NCBI RefSeq assembly: GCF_000420505.1
Contig: NZ_ATVB01000013.1
Location: forward strand, 1-45,919
Length of the DNA: 45,919 nucleotides
Direction: 5' to 3'
Source of the DNA: Alloscardovia omnicolens DSM 21503
Lineage (GTDB): Bacteria > Actinomycetota > Actinomycetes > Actinomycetales > Bifidobacteriaceae
The position numbers and the translations under genes were made by a program. The notes beneath the pieces were generated by a model, which worked only from the letters and a program-made list of their open reading frames with translations, was not told the origin of the DNA and made no database searches. Positions within the stretch are counted from its first letter, which is position 1; the number at the start of each line of letters is the position of its first letter. Shown here in pieces: positions 1-8,915 of the stretch.

Positions 1-66
1 GCTGTGAATTAGCTTTCATCCTCTTTGGTAAAATAGGGTAATCTAATCAAAGGGGATGATTCCAGC
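1..66. CRISPR. CRISPR repeat / anti-repeat hairpin (terminal repeat or tracrRNA candidate)
   Basis: The first 36 bases (from GCTGTGAATTAGC) have the length of a type II repeat. Bases 45-66 (ending GGATGATTCCAGC) are their partial reverse complement. Pairing: 1-4 with 63-66, 6-9 with 59-62, 17-29 with 46-58 (with G-T wobbles and one-sided bulge 10-16). This is the shape of a crRNA repeat:tracrRNA anti-repeat duplex, including the asymmetric bulge. It lies just past the cas2 stop, where II-C arrays or tracrRNAs often sit. No second repeat copy exists in the window, so an array, if any, lies to the left. Strand is undecided: on the minus strand, 36-1 would be an anti-repeat whose tail runs off the window. 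Confidence 0.5.
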
Positions 67-86
67 ATTTTCAAGGCTTTTCGCAG

Positions 87-419
87 TTAAAAAAGCATTA
101 AAGTTTTCGGTGTTTCACCATCATTTTCTTCTTCTAGATTCACATATCGTAACGATTTCGACCACTGCTTATCTGTAATATGTAAGACTCGAATTTTGCC
201 TTGCGGTGGCAAATTATCCTTAATTGTCCGAACTGTGGAACGATTTCCTTCAGCTGTTGGCGTATATCTTGCATAGACAGAAAACTGAATCATGCAGTAA
301 CCCATATCGAGTAATAAATCTCTAAATACTACAGCAGCATGTCTTTGTTGCTTCGTTTGAACAGGGAGATCAAACATTACTAAACACCACATTCCCCCAC
401 TGTCCTCATCAACTTTCAT
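87..419 (-). CDS. cas2: CRISPR-associated endoribonuclease Cas2 (type II)
   Basis: A 110-residue protein with the Cas2 ferredoxin-like start: beta-strand WCLVMFDLPV at about 11-20 with the conserved Asp, then the helix and the MIQFSVYARY strand at about 43-52. Cas2 forms the dimeric core of the Cas1-Cas2 integrase that inserts new spacers. It is the last gene of cas9-cas1-cas2; its ATG is 2 nt after the cas1 stop, so it is probably translationally coupled. Length is normal for type II Cas2. The stop lies about 20 nt from the repeat-like hairpin at the window edge. Confidence 0.93.
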   Translation of the reverse strand: MKVDEDSGGMWCLVMFDLPVQTKQQRHAAVVFRDLLLDMGYCMIQFSVYARYTPTAEGNRSTVRTIKDNLPPQGKIRVLHITDKQWSKSLRYVNLEEENDGETPKTLMLF

Positions 420-421
420 GG

Positions 422-1324
422 TTAATCCTTAACGTATTGTGGAATTGCAATCTGCTGAATTTTATCTTCAACATATAGTGCATATTGTTGCGCAAAATCA
501 TTAATTTTACTTGGAATTGTTAGACCTTCTCCATTGAACTGTCTATTAACACTTTCAATAAGAAACTGCTTTGTTTCTCGGTCAATTAGTGAATCTTCTT
601 CGCTTAATTCAGCTACTTTTACATCGACAGCTGGTCTAAATACTTCAATCAAGTCATCAGCTAAACAATAATAATTACTGCCATTATGGTGGTGAATACC
701 TAAACATGGACACAATCCAGCAGATATCACCGCCTTAATAGTAAAACCGCGTAAAATCATATAGGAATAATCTAGTTGTGAATTTCGCCCTCTCCCATCC
801 CCTGGGAGCCTATGAAAATCTGCATCTGTTTGGAACAAGCAATGCCAATATTCTCTCGCTGCTCGCCCCTCTATATTAGTCAAATCTCCCGAACGAACCT
901 GTTTAGCTAGACCTCTTAAATTTCCTCCGCCATCGATACCAAGCTGATCTAATACGGCAGCTTGACCCATAATTTTAGATTGAACAATCTTTCCCCACAT
1001 GTTTTTCTGTCGAGGCAATGTTTGAGAAATCTGTCCCCTAAAACGAGCATTAACACGAGTGTTGGTTTCTGCCCAAGAATGCATCGCAGAGATTGGGACA
1101 CCTCTCCAATCACAGGTCATAACAGAGACACCATAGACAGCACATTGGTGTAGCAATCCTGCTGAACAATTACATCGTAATCCAATCAGCAAGACTGCTA
1201 TATCTGTGAGTGGCACGTCGGTTGACGTGTCTTTATCCCTATCTCGCACAACTAATCTGCCACGATCATAGGTGAGAGAACCATGAAGGTTCGTACAGTC
1301 AACTACGCGCCACGCACTGTTCAT
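422..1324 (-). CDS. cas1: CRISPR-associated endonuclease Cas1 (type II)
   Basis: A 300-residue integrase subunit of the spacer-acquisition complex. Visible family marks are an N-terminal beta-rich domain (about 1-80), the conserved Glu in EGRAAREYW (E152), the His triplet of GIHHHNG (211-213) and the acidic pair in LADDLIEVFRP (D223/D224), which together form the metal site in Cas1 proteins. The motif LADDLIEVFRPAVD is typical of type II Cas1. The start ATG is 12 nt after the cas9 stop and the gene ends 2 nt before cas2, so all three are one operon. No Csn2 or Cas4 follows, which fits subtype II-C. Confidence 0.95.
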   Translation of the reverse strand: MNSAWRVVDCTNLHGSLTYDRGRLVVRDRDKDTSTDVPLTDIAVLLIGLRCNCSAGLLHQCAVYGVSVMTCDWRGVPISAMHSWAETNTRVNARFRGQISQTLPRQKNMWGKIVQSKIMGQAAVLDQLGIDGGGNLRGLAKQVRSGDLTNIEGRAAREYWHCLFQTDADFHRLPGDGRGRNSQLDYSYMILRGFTIKAVISAGLCPCLGIHHHNGSNYYCLADDLIEVFRPAVDVKVAELSEEDSLIDRETKQFLIESVNRQFNGEGLTIPSKINDFAQQYALYVEDKIQQIAIPQYVKD

Positions 1325-1336
1325 GATTACCTCACT

Positions 1337-4300
1337 TTATTCATGCCACCTATAAGACATTGGTAATCCAGCATTCGACTTCCATCGAATTTCGCCGAGG
1401 CCGTTTCGACGGACAACTGTTGGATAATACGCGGAAAGAGCATTTATCGCTGGTCGCCATCCTTTATCAATAACTTTTAACAATCTCGACTGTTCAGCTT
1501 CGTCAAAACTTTTCACTCCTTCGCTCGAGACATATGAAGGACGCAAACGTAGTTTCGCCGGATCACAGAAACCGTCAACAACCCAGGTTGTATATACTTC
1601 AGCTTCAGCCACATTCGCTAATACTTGCGCAAACTCCTGCACTTGACCTGTGTAATCCGTTTGACTCAAATCAAGTCGAAGCTCATCTCCAACGAATAAA
1701 TGCCCCACAAATCGTGCATGACCTTCTCGAATCGCTTTGACGGTGCTAGGGTCTCCGTATCTCATGCTCAATGAGGACTCCGAAAGTGGCACAGTTAGCA
1801 AATCGTCATTTCGAGACTTAGCTAAATCAGCTGCAAACACGCGAATCATTCCATAGAATTCTCCGGTCTTCTTTCCTGACTTGTTGATTTTATCGCATAG
1901 ATAGATACGAGCATGGTGGAATCCATCACCAATCTCAGCCGACCCATTATGAACCATAATCTGAGCTGCATTCTTTTCGAAGAACGCGATTTCATCTTCA
2001 GAACCATAGTGGACTCCATTTACCACAATGTGACGTTCACGATTCTCAGGAAGTCCTGTTTTCTCGTCAAAATCGTCGCAACGAGTCAACGCGGTAAATA
2101 GAGCAGGAGTCGATGCGCGCTGAACAAGTGAAGCCTCAATCTTATCCCCTAATCGTACACGTAACAATTTATGAATCGTATCCTCATGCGCTCTAGAATT
2201 TCCTAACTCTAGACGCAAATTCCTCAATATCTGTACTCTGTCATCATCAAGTGCATCATTGATAAGGTCAAGAAGGACATGCATATTCCCCAGCCAACGA
2301 CCGTATAGGAACTGTTGTTCTTCATCCTTACCTCTATATTCCCTCCAATCAGCACCATCCTCTTTCTGGCTGTAGCGTTGTGCTTTGTGTAATTCATTTT
2401 TATCCACCAGCACTTCAGCTACGTTGTGCTGCATGAGAGCAATAACAGCAGCATCGACCGCATGATGACGGCGATCCAAACGAGTTTTTCCAGACGAACC
2501 AGCAAAATGAATCTGCTTTTCAATACCGGAGAATCGTCGAGCCAACGATGTAGACAAACCTGAGTATACGAATACCTTTACAGCTCGCTCCGGGATATCC
2601 GAAGTAGCTGTATATCGTTGCGAGTTGTAATACCAATCGATACGCTTATGAAGCTCATCTGCCATCCAAGAGACAGATCCCATAGAACGGTTATCAGGCG
2701 CCTCGTCCTCAGTCATTTGAGTAAGCCTCGATTTCACAGCTTCCTTAAACCGTTTAGCATTCGCAGCACTGAGGGTGCCCGCAGGAAAAGTAAACATTTC
2801 CACGCGCGCGACAGCTTTCGCTACAGTAATTCCCTTCGATACCGCATATTGGTCATGGCACCATAAACTAAACAGCTTCTTTGATTTTGCTCGATTGCAA
2901 TCAGTACAGACTGCAGCTAAGTTTGTTTTTGTATTCGTAGCACCAACACCCTTTCGTGGAACAATATGATCAAGCTCACACGTAGTAAACTTTAATGTTG
3001 CTCCGCAGTACAGGCATCCACCATTTTGCCGTTGGATTGCTTCCCAGCGTTTCATAGCAGAATCACTAAAGCGATTGAAGTCCGGGTACAAATCTTTAAT
3101 CTTATCGAAGATTGCACTGCGGTTAGTTGCATAGGCTTCCGCGTCTTTCTGATACGCTCGAGCAACTTTAGCTGACGAGAATCCCTCACGTGCATGCTCA
3201 ATATTTACACTGACAGGCGTTCCCCATCTTGCAGTGCAATTCATTAAATAACGGTTGACAATTTTAAGGACTCTGTCCGCTGAAGGATTACCAATCGGAA
3301 ATCCGATAGGTTCCTGAGCTGGCTTCCAATTGTCAGTAACTCCATAGACAGTCTTGCGAGCATCATGAAGATTATCAGTTGTACTGAGCATCCTCACTGT
3401 TAATGCCTGACATGCACTAACAGAGTAAGCCGCTCTTCCAGCAGGTAGTTTGATATTATCTATCGCACCAAGTTGATCATCATCGAACGAATCAATGAGT
3501 TCAAAAGCATTGCTGTATGACATATCATCACGAATAGAATCAATATCAACATTATTGCCAAGTAACTCAAGTAAACGTTCTTGATCATCCTCAGAAGCAT
3601 CACGCCACCATGGCATAATATCGTGTTTCACGAGCTTCCCGAGAACACCAGAAGATTCAATTAAGGCAAAATAGCTATCCATAACCGGAGCACGATTGGA
3701 GATTCTATCTCCATCGTCTTGAATACCACCGATTCCCTTAATATCTCGGCGATTCACCCCAAGAGCAGCTGCTACGTCAGCCCACGTTGGACGAGTTTTT
3801 GAATCCATACTTGATAAAATATCGAACGCAGTATTCTTCTCTTCAACCGTTAGAGGTCTTTGTTGACCACCTACCGCAAGCTTCAAGAAAGACAAGGCGG
3901 CAATAATACGGAATTTTTGAAATGCCAATGATGCTTTCGTAGCTCGCTTTTCATGGGTTAAATCATCCAAAGCTACACGCTCACTGGCAGAACCACGTGG
4001 GGACACTGCATAGAAAATCTTGTCAATTAATTTTCTGCAGGTTTCATCATCTACCCCCTGTTGTTCGCAAATATAACGAACTTCGTAAGCATTATCTTCC
4101 TGCATTAGCTTCTGAGGCAATGGAGCAAAAGCTTCAGATTTACTACCGCTATGTCGAATACGAGGAGCAACCTGACCATCTTTACTGGCTAGGTAATCAC
4201 CAATGATTTGAGCAGGCGTCAACCCATCCTCAGGATTGACTTGACATGCCTCACATAAATCATCATATCGTTCGGATAAATCATCTAGATTGACGTTATA

Positions 4301-4738
4301 CAGTGATTTCACGGATTTATATGGATTACGCCATCCACGATGCCTAGCAATATGTCGGAATGCGACGGAAAGCATGTATTTGCGTTGCTCTTCGTCTTGA
4401 ATATATCCATCTGCCAAACGTGCTCGTAGCATCCATGGTTCGAAAGTATCATCCCCATAATTCTCAAGCGGGAGCCCTAATTCTTCTAAATACTTATTGA
4501 GATTAGCTAAGCGTGACTTGCGACGACGACGCATTCTACGAGTTCGGCGAGCAACCCCAGAAATCATTTTGCGCGTATCCGCTGTTTTATTTGAATTGGG
4601 ATCTACACCACCATCGTGTATAACACTTTGCATGTTAAGGATACGAACAGGTTCTCCATTGCTATCTACTTCGATAGCCGCAAGACCTGTTGAGTATAGA
4701 CCTACATCGATTCCGATTTTATAATTATTTAGTGTCAT
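1337..4738 (-). CDS. cas9: Cas9, type II-C RNA-guided DNA endonuclease (1133 aa)
   Basis: Effector nuclease that cuts DNA matching the crRNA with tracrRNA as cofactor. RuvC-I is GIDVGLYSTGLA with D11; the arginine-rich bridge helix is at about 64-85; RuvC-II has E514 in VNIEHAREG; the HNH domain at about 570-620 has H591 in LDHIVPR and N606; RuvC-III is DRRHHAVDAA with H758/H759 and D762. All catalytic residues are present. The HNH is framed by two CxxC pairs (C575/C578 and C611/C614), a structural zinc site also known in Actinomyces II-C Cas9. Length is in the compact II-C class. First gene of cas9-cas1-cas2; no Csn2. The ATG lacks a clear Shine-Dalgarno, consistent with a short leader from the promoter 27 nt upstream. 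Confidence 0.96.
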   Translation of the reverse strand: MTLNNYKIGIDVGLYSTGLAAIEVDSNGEPVRILNMQSVIHDGGVDPNSNKTADTRKMISGVARRTRRMRRRRKSRLANLNKYLEELGLPLENYGDDTFEPWMLRARLADGYIQDEEQRKYMLSVAFRHIARHRGWRNPYKSVKSLYNVNLDDLSERYDDLCEACQVNPEDGLTPAQIIGDYLASKDGQVAPRIRHSGSKSEAFAPLPQKLMQEDNAYEVRYICEQQGVDDETCRKLIDKIFYAVSPRGSASERVALDDLTHEKRATKASLAFQKFRIIAALSFLKLAVGGQQRPLTVEEKNTAFDILSSMDSKTRPTWADVAAALGVNRRDIKGIGGIQDDGDRISNRAPVMDSYFALIESSGVLGKLVKHDIMPWWRDASEDDQERLLELLGNNVDIDSIRDDMSYSNAFELIDSFDDDQLGAIDNIKLPAGRAAYSVSACQALTVRMLSTTDNLHDARKTVYGVTDNWKPAQEPIGFPIGNPSADRVLKIVNRYLMNCTARWGTPVSVNIEHAREGFSSAKVARAYQKDAEAYATNRSAIFDKIKDLYPDFNRFSDSAMKRWEAIQRQNGGCLYCGATLKFTTCELDHIVPRKGVGATNTKTNLAAVCTDCNRAKSKKLFSLWCHDQYAVSKGITVAKAVARVEMFTFPAGTLSAANAKRFKEAVKSRLTQMTEDEAPDNRSMGSVSWMADELHKRIDWYYNSQRYTATSDIPERAVKVFVYSGLSTSLARRFSGIEKQIHFAGSSGKTRLDRRHHAVDAAVIALMQHNVAEVLVDKNELHKAQRYSQKEDGADWREYRGKDEEQQFLYGRWLGNMHVLLDLINDALDDDRVQILRNLRLELGNSRAHEDTIHKLLRVRLGDKIEASLVQRASTPALFTALTRCDDFDEKTGLPENRERHIVVNGVHYGSEDEIAFFEKNAAQIMVHNGSAEIGDGFHHARIYLCDKINKSGKKTGEFYGMIRVFAADLAKSRNDDLLTVPLSESSLSMRYGDPSTVKAIREGHARFVGHLFVGDELRLDLSQTDYTGQVQEFAQVLANVAEAEVYTTWVVDGFCDPAKLRLRPSYVSSEGVKSFDEAEQSRLLKVIDKGWRPAINALSAYYPTVVRRNGLGEIRWKSNAGLPMSYRWHE

Positions 4739-4764
4739 AAGAATGGTATATCACAAAAATGCCC

Positions 4765-4793
4765 TATAAAGCAAGTTACATTTATAATCACAA
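4765..4793 (-). promoter_or_regulatory. Candidate promoter of the cas9-cas1-cas2 operon
   Basis: Read on the minus strand: TTGTGA, 17-nt spacer, TTTATA, with the cas9 ATG 27 nt further on. Spacing is ideal for a primary sigma factor. It is the best -35/-10 pair near cas9; not proven. Confidence 0.4.
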
Positions 4794-5620
4794 CAACTTA
4801 TGTCGTATATTTGTTCTCAGATTATTGGCCAAAAATGAGTTGCTACGGGGGTAGTAGTTGTTTTTCTAGGGTTGGATACACGTGTATTTATCGATTCAAA
4901 ATTCAAGGAAATGGGTGAACCATCACACTGTTACATTATTGCGTCACGTCGGTGTTGACGAGCATGTTTTACAACGAAAACGCTGTTTACCCGTAGAAGT
5001 TTACGGGGTTAATTGCCAAAAAGTGTGTATAAATTGTGTCTTAGCCGTTGTTTTTCAAGGTGTGTCTCGTGGTGAATTTAGTGTGAGGCTATAACACATA
5101 ATCACAGTTGTACAAACGAGCAATATTTGATATTAAATGCGCATATTTTGAAAATAGCACGAATCTATACACCGATGGGTGAAGATGTTTGTCCGCCCTA
5201 TAATTGCCTAGATATACTCGTGTTTTACTGGTCTATCGATATAAATCCTCATAAGTTACACCACAGCAAATGATCGAGAAAGCACCTCAACTTACCGGCA
5301 CGACTATGCCGAAGCTATACACACTTTTGCGCAATTAATCCCAATACTGCTACCCTAGTTATCGTTTCAAAGAGTCTATACGAGGCTACACATTGATTTT
5401 GAATTTGATGTCGCGCCTGAGAATCTATGAGTAACCTCCGGTCGGATTGCTAGCGAATTTTTTCACAATTCAATCGACCGATAAATCAGATTTTGAACTA
5501 GAACTCGCTAGCGATGATGGAAGCGTCACTACATGCCAATCCGAAGTCAGGTACAGGAGATTGCTCGACTTAGTGTGGAGAATCATGACGTCTATATCTC
5601 TGACGAGCTAGGCTTTGGCA
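4794..5620. other. Gene-poor, probably decayed accessory DNA between cas9 and apeA
   Basis: No intact gene is supported in these 827 bases. On the plus strand between about 5290 and 5600, protein-like stretches appear in two frames broken by stops: one includes HIDFEFDVAPEN and VTSGRIASEFFHNS (about 5390-5480), another FELELASDDGSVTTC (about 5490-5540). They look like a frameshifted gene remnant running towards apeA; the family was not recognised. The 70-codon open frame at 4882-5094 resembles nothing known. I found no second copy of the left-edge repeat or anti-repeat here, so no tracrRNA can be placed upstream of cas9 by eye. Confidence 0.4.
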
Positions 5621-6217
5621 CTACGAGCCACTCTTGCACTGAGCAAAGAATGGCAGGATTTGAGTGTGCGCAAGGCTATACTCCGTACCATCGACCGTCA
5701 CCAACTGTTCCTCGACCGGCTTCGATGAGAGAGCCCAGCTACCGTCAATTTTACCTTTAGAAGTGTTAAGGAAAGCCTCGAACACAGGCGATGCAGCCCA
5801 GAGCCACAAGTCTTCAATCGAAACCTCGGCCGTCGCGAACGCCGCATCATCTTCGCCGCTGATGTGTGCACCTATGATTGCTATCATAGCTGTAATAGTC
5901 TGAGTGTCGGGGCCCTTCACTCGTGAGAATATGGATCGCTTCCCCTTGGTGGGAACACAACCCAGAAGCGTAATCTCACGTTGTTCGGCCACACCGTGGA
6001 TTACATCCCACATCCTGGTGCCCTCGTGGTAGAGGGTTAGACTAGGAGCTGGACTGGAGGTTATGCGGTCCTCGAATGCACCGATTATCGGAAGCATAAC
6101 ATGACCCTCACCGTCATACCGCAAGGTGCTCGGAACCCGTTTGTCAGGCTCTTCTGGCAACCACCACAGACCAGCCCACTCGGGTGACTCATCCAGATTT
6201 AGAGGATTATTTGTCAC
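5621..6217 (-). pseudogene. ApeA-like defence protein, N-terminal domain only (truncated)
   Basis: 198 residues from a GTG start. The opening (about 13-45), with EWAGLWWLPEEPDKRVPSTL followed by RYDGEGHVML and IIGAF, matches my knowledge of the N-terminal domain of ApeA, an anti-phage protein whose C-terminal HEPN ribonuclease domain causes abortive infection. The frame stops after this domain (ending FFAQCKSGS), and no HEPN-coding frame follows on the minus strand down to cas9, so the effector half is missing. GTG overlaps the stop of a short upstream frame (6214-6423), suggesting former coupling. An independent short protein is possible, but a 3' deletion is simpler. The family call is from memory of motifs, not a search. 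Confidence 0.6.
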
Positions 6218-6304
6218 TGCTCTCTCGGGATTACTACTTCTTTCCGCCAGACGTCAGCTCTGTACACAAGCGACATCGCCTCGCCTGGCACCTTGTCTCG
6301 GTGG

Positions 6305-6980
6305 TCACTCCTCATGAACCTCAGCTGGATCAACCTTATACCAGTGCTCGGAATTCCGCCTGCACTCAAGAGCGGGAACATGCTCTGTTGCCTCGCGTCG
6401 ATTCTTCCCGTTCGCATCGACATAGTCTATCCATTCTTTCGGCTTGTTGTAGTAGCGCATATTTCCACCGCACTGAGGGCAAGCTCCTGCCCGAATCTTT
6501 TCCAGCGTGATACAACGCCCGACACCACTCAACGCCCATCCCAGAAAGAGTGGTCGCCTCAACTGGAGCTTCGTCAATCTGCAAAGCTCCATGACTAAGA
6601 TAAACATCACAAATACGGCGATGAAGACCCAAATCCACCAGTTTTGCCCAGGCGCTTGCAGGAAACATCGAGTCTCCCGCTTAGGAGATTAAGAGCAGAC
6701 CGTCCTATCTTCCAGAGTGGGAGAATTCCGGCTAGTCCCAATACAAGACCAACCATGAAAGGACTCCCTAGGTGAACGAGCTGCGCCACTTCGGTACTGC
6801 CTCGTACGTGGCATTAGGAGGATTAGTAGGGGCAAAGTTGGCTACCACATCGCGCCCAGCCTGGTAGATGTCCCCGCGAACATCCCCACCTCCTGTAGTC
6901 ACATTATGCCCTGCGACGTCAGTCAAACGAACTCCACAATCCCGCAGAACCTCTGATGAGGCTTGACTAACTGCCCACAT
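6305..6980 (-). pseudogene. Frameshifted two-TM protein with C-terminal zinc ribbon, next to apeA
   Basis: Three minus-strand frames join into one protein. Part 1 starts at MWAVSQ (ATG at 6980) and contains GGGDVRGDIYQAGRDVVANF, ending in a TAG at 6768; GVLSW continues in the same frame. Part 2, in another frame from about 6755, gives the first membrane helix VGLVLGLAGILPLW. Part 3, in the third frame from about 6690, gives FLQAPGQN then WWIWVFIAVFVMFILVM (second helix), RRPLFLGWALSGVGR, and a zinc-ribbon-like CPQCGG with a later ECRRN. So one nonsense codon and two frameshifts break an otherwise coherent gene of about 225 codons. It starts 8 nt after the ychF stop. The GDIYQAGRD-type motif recurs in actinobacterial proteins of unknown, often defence-linked, function (recollection). 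No function is assigned. Confidence 0.6.
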
Positions 6981-6990
6981 TCGGCACAAA

Positions 6991-8094
6991 TCATTTCTTC
7001 CCTCCGGACGCAAGCCCGCTTTTAAATTCGACCACGTCCCCATCTCGCATAACATAATCTTTACCTTCGAGACGCATTTTGCCTTCTTCTTTCACCTTTG
7101 CATACGATCCGGCTTCTACCAAATCCTCGAAAGAAACAATGGCAGCTTTAATAAATCCACGCTCGAAATCAGAGTGAATCACGCCTGCGGCTTGAGGTGC
7201 AGTCCATCCTTTATGAATAGTCCATGCACGTACTTCTTTTTCGCCGGCAGTCAAATAGGTTTGCAAACCGAGCGTATCGAAACCAACGCGAGCAAGCTGA
7301 TCAAGACCAGATTCCTCTAAACCAGCGTCAGCAAGCATTTCTCGAGCATCTGCTTCGTCCAGTTCCGTTAAATCAGCTTCAAACTGAGCGTTCAAGAAGA
7401 TGGACTGTGCAGGAGCAACCATATCGGAAAGCTTAGCTTTCAAAGCATTATCTTGAAGCTCGTCATCGTCCATGTTAAACACATAAATAAATGGTTTAGC
7501 CGTCAGCAGTTGGAGTTCGCGGATTTCTGCTGGGTCAACTTTTCCGGCTTTTGCAGCCTGATCGATAGTCAAACCTTCTTCAAGCACAGCCTGCGCTTTC
7601 TTTACCTCGTCAAGATATGCAGGGGTAATCTTCTTACCGCGCAGTTCCTTTTCCAAACGAGGAATAGCGTTCTCAATGGTTTGTAAATCAGCGAGAATTA
7701 GCTCAGTATTAATCGTTTCAATATCGTCTGTTGGATTCACTGTCCCGTTGACGTGCACAATATCGTCATCACTAAATACGCGCGTTACCTCACAAATAGC
7801 ATCTGCTTCGCGAATATTAGCTAAGAACTGATTACCTAAACCTTCACCTTTTGACGCACCCTTAACGATACCTGCAATATCTACGAAGGTAACGGTTGCT
7901 GGAACGAGTTTAGTTGTGTTTACGATAGGAGCTAATGCTGCCAAACGTGGATCTGGCAGAGGAACAATGCCTGTATTAGGCTCGATTGTTGCAAAAGGAT
8001 AGTTTTCTGCCAAAACATTATTACGCGTTAAAGCGTTAAAAAGCGTGGACTTACCCACATTTGGTAAGCCAACAATACCAATAGTCAATGCCAT
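6991..8094 (-). CDS. ychF: YchF/OLA1-family redox-regulated ATPase
   Basis: 367 residues, full length for the family. The P-loop is GLPNVGKS at 9-16; the NKxD guanine motif is replaced by the NMDDDE region (about 205-210), as expected for YchF, which prefers ATP to GTP. The C-terminus is the TGS domain ending [15 protein letters not shown]. YchF binds ribosomes and is linked to stress responses. Transcribed after proC (11 nt spacing), so probably one operon with proC and the peptidase gene. Its stop is followed almost directly by the decayed membrane/zinc-ribbon gene. Confidence 0.97.
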   Translation of the reverse strand: MALTIGIVGLPNVGKSTLFNALTRNNVLAENYPFATIEPNTGIVPLPDPRLAALAPIVNTTKLVPATVTFVDIAGIVKGASKGEGLGNQFLANIREADAICEVTRVFSDDDIVHVNGTVNPTDDIETINTELILADLQTIENAIPRLEKELRGKKITPAYLDEVKKAQAVLEEGLTIDQAAKAGKVDPAEIRELQLLTAKPFIYVFNMDDDELQDNALKAKLSDMVAPAQSIFLNAQFEADLTELDEADAREMLADAGLEESGLDQLARVGFDTLGLQTYLTAGEKEVRAWTIHKGWTAPQAAGVIHSDFERGFIKAAIVSFEDLVEAGSYAKVKEEGKMRLEGKDYVMRDGDVVEFKSGLASGGKK

Positions 8095-8105
8095 AATGTG
8101 TAATC

Positions 8106-8897
8106 CTACCTAGAGCCCTCAACTGCGTCGATTGCACTGATAATGCTACCGCGGAAACCTGTTTGTTCAAGAGCAGCTACGCCTTGGATCGTTGTTCCTC
8201 CTGGTGAGCATACTGCGTCTTTCATTTGTGCTGGAGCTAAACCTGTTGCCAGTTGGAGAGCACCTGTGCCGGCGGTCATCGCAGCAGCTAAACGGTATGC
8301 CGTAGCACGAGTCAGACCGTATTTTACACCTGCATCAGCTAATGCTTCCATAAACATTGCTGCATATGCTGGAGCACACCCTGCCACAGTTCCTGCAACA
8401 GATAAATGCTGTGTATCTACAAATTCGACTGTAGAGATTGGTTCGAAAAGCTCATGGAAGGTTGTGAGCTGTGCTTCGGTTAGCGTATGCGTTTCTTCTG
8501 CTACAACAACACCTTGAGCAATAGCAATAGGCGTGTTCGGGATGGTAGAGATATGATGCGCTTCGGCAGACAGTACCTCGTTCCAGAAAGCGTTGAACTT
8601 TCCGGCAGCAATAGAAATGACTATTTTGTGTGACCAATCAATGTCCGCAACAAATTCAGAGAAAATATTTTCGATTTGATACGGTTTAACTGCGACGATA
8701 AGAACATCGCTGCGTTGCGCTACCTCGCTGGCACTGCGTACAGCCTCGACCCCTCGCTGCTGTGCTTTTGATGTTAAGGTATCAAAATGTGCTGCGCACG
8801 CAATAATCTGTGCGTCAGCTGCAACGCCTGCATGACGCCAACCATCAACAATAGCTGTGGCCATATTGCCGAAGCCAATAAAACCTAGTGTTGTCAT
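8106..8897 (-). CDS. proC: Pyrroline-5-carboxylate reductase
   Basis: Last step of proline synthesis: reduction of 1-pyrroline-5-carboxylate to proline with NAD(P)H. 263 residues, with the N-terminal Rossmann motif GFIGFGNMATAIVDG at 5-19 and the C-terminal dimerisation/substrate signature DAVCSPGGTTIQGVAALE near 227-244, diagnostic for ProC. Lies 18 nt downstream of the prolyl aminopeptidase gene and 11 nt upstream of ychF on the same strand; sharing a transcript with a proline-releasing peptidase fits proline supply. Confidence 0.95.
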   Translation of the reverse strand: MTTLGFIGFGNMATAIVDGWRHAGVAADAQIIACAAHFDTLTSKAQQRGVEAVRSASEVAQRSDVLIVAVKPYQIENIFSEFVADIDWSHKIVISIAAGKFNAFWNEVLSAEAHHISTIPNTPIAIAQGVVVAEETHTLTEAQLTTFHELFEPISTVEFVDTQHLSVAGTVAGCAPAYAAMFMEALADAGVKYGLTRATAYRLAAAMTAGTGALQLATGLAPAQMKDAVCSPGGTTIQGVAALEQTGFRGSIISAIDAVEGSR

Positions 8898-8915
8898 TCT
8901 TTTCTTTCTGATTGA

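Noticed and set aside
4882-5094. 70-codon plus-strand open frame
   Set aside because: No similarity, no clear ribosome-binding site, and it lies in decayed DNA.
4739-5620. tracrRNA or CRISPR array upstream of cas9
   Set aside because: No second copy or complement of the edge repeat and no regularly spaced repeats were seen.
6214-6423. Short minus-strand frame ending at the apeA start
   Set aside because: It overlaps the zinc-ribbon pseudogene in another frame and has no recognisable domain; only its stop overlap with the apeA GTG is noted.
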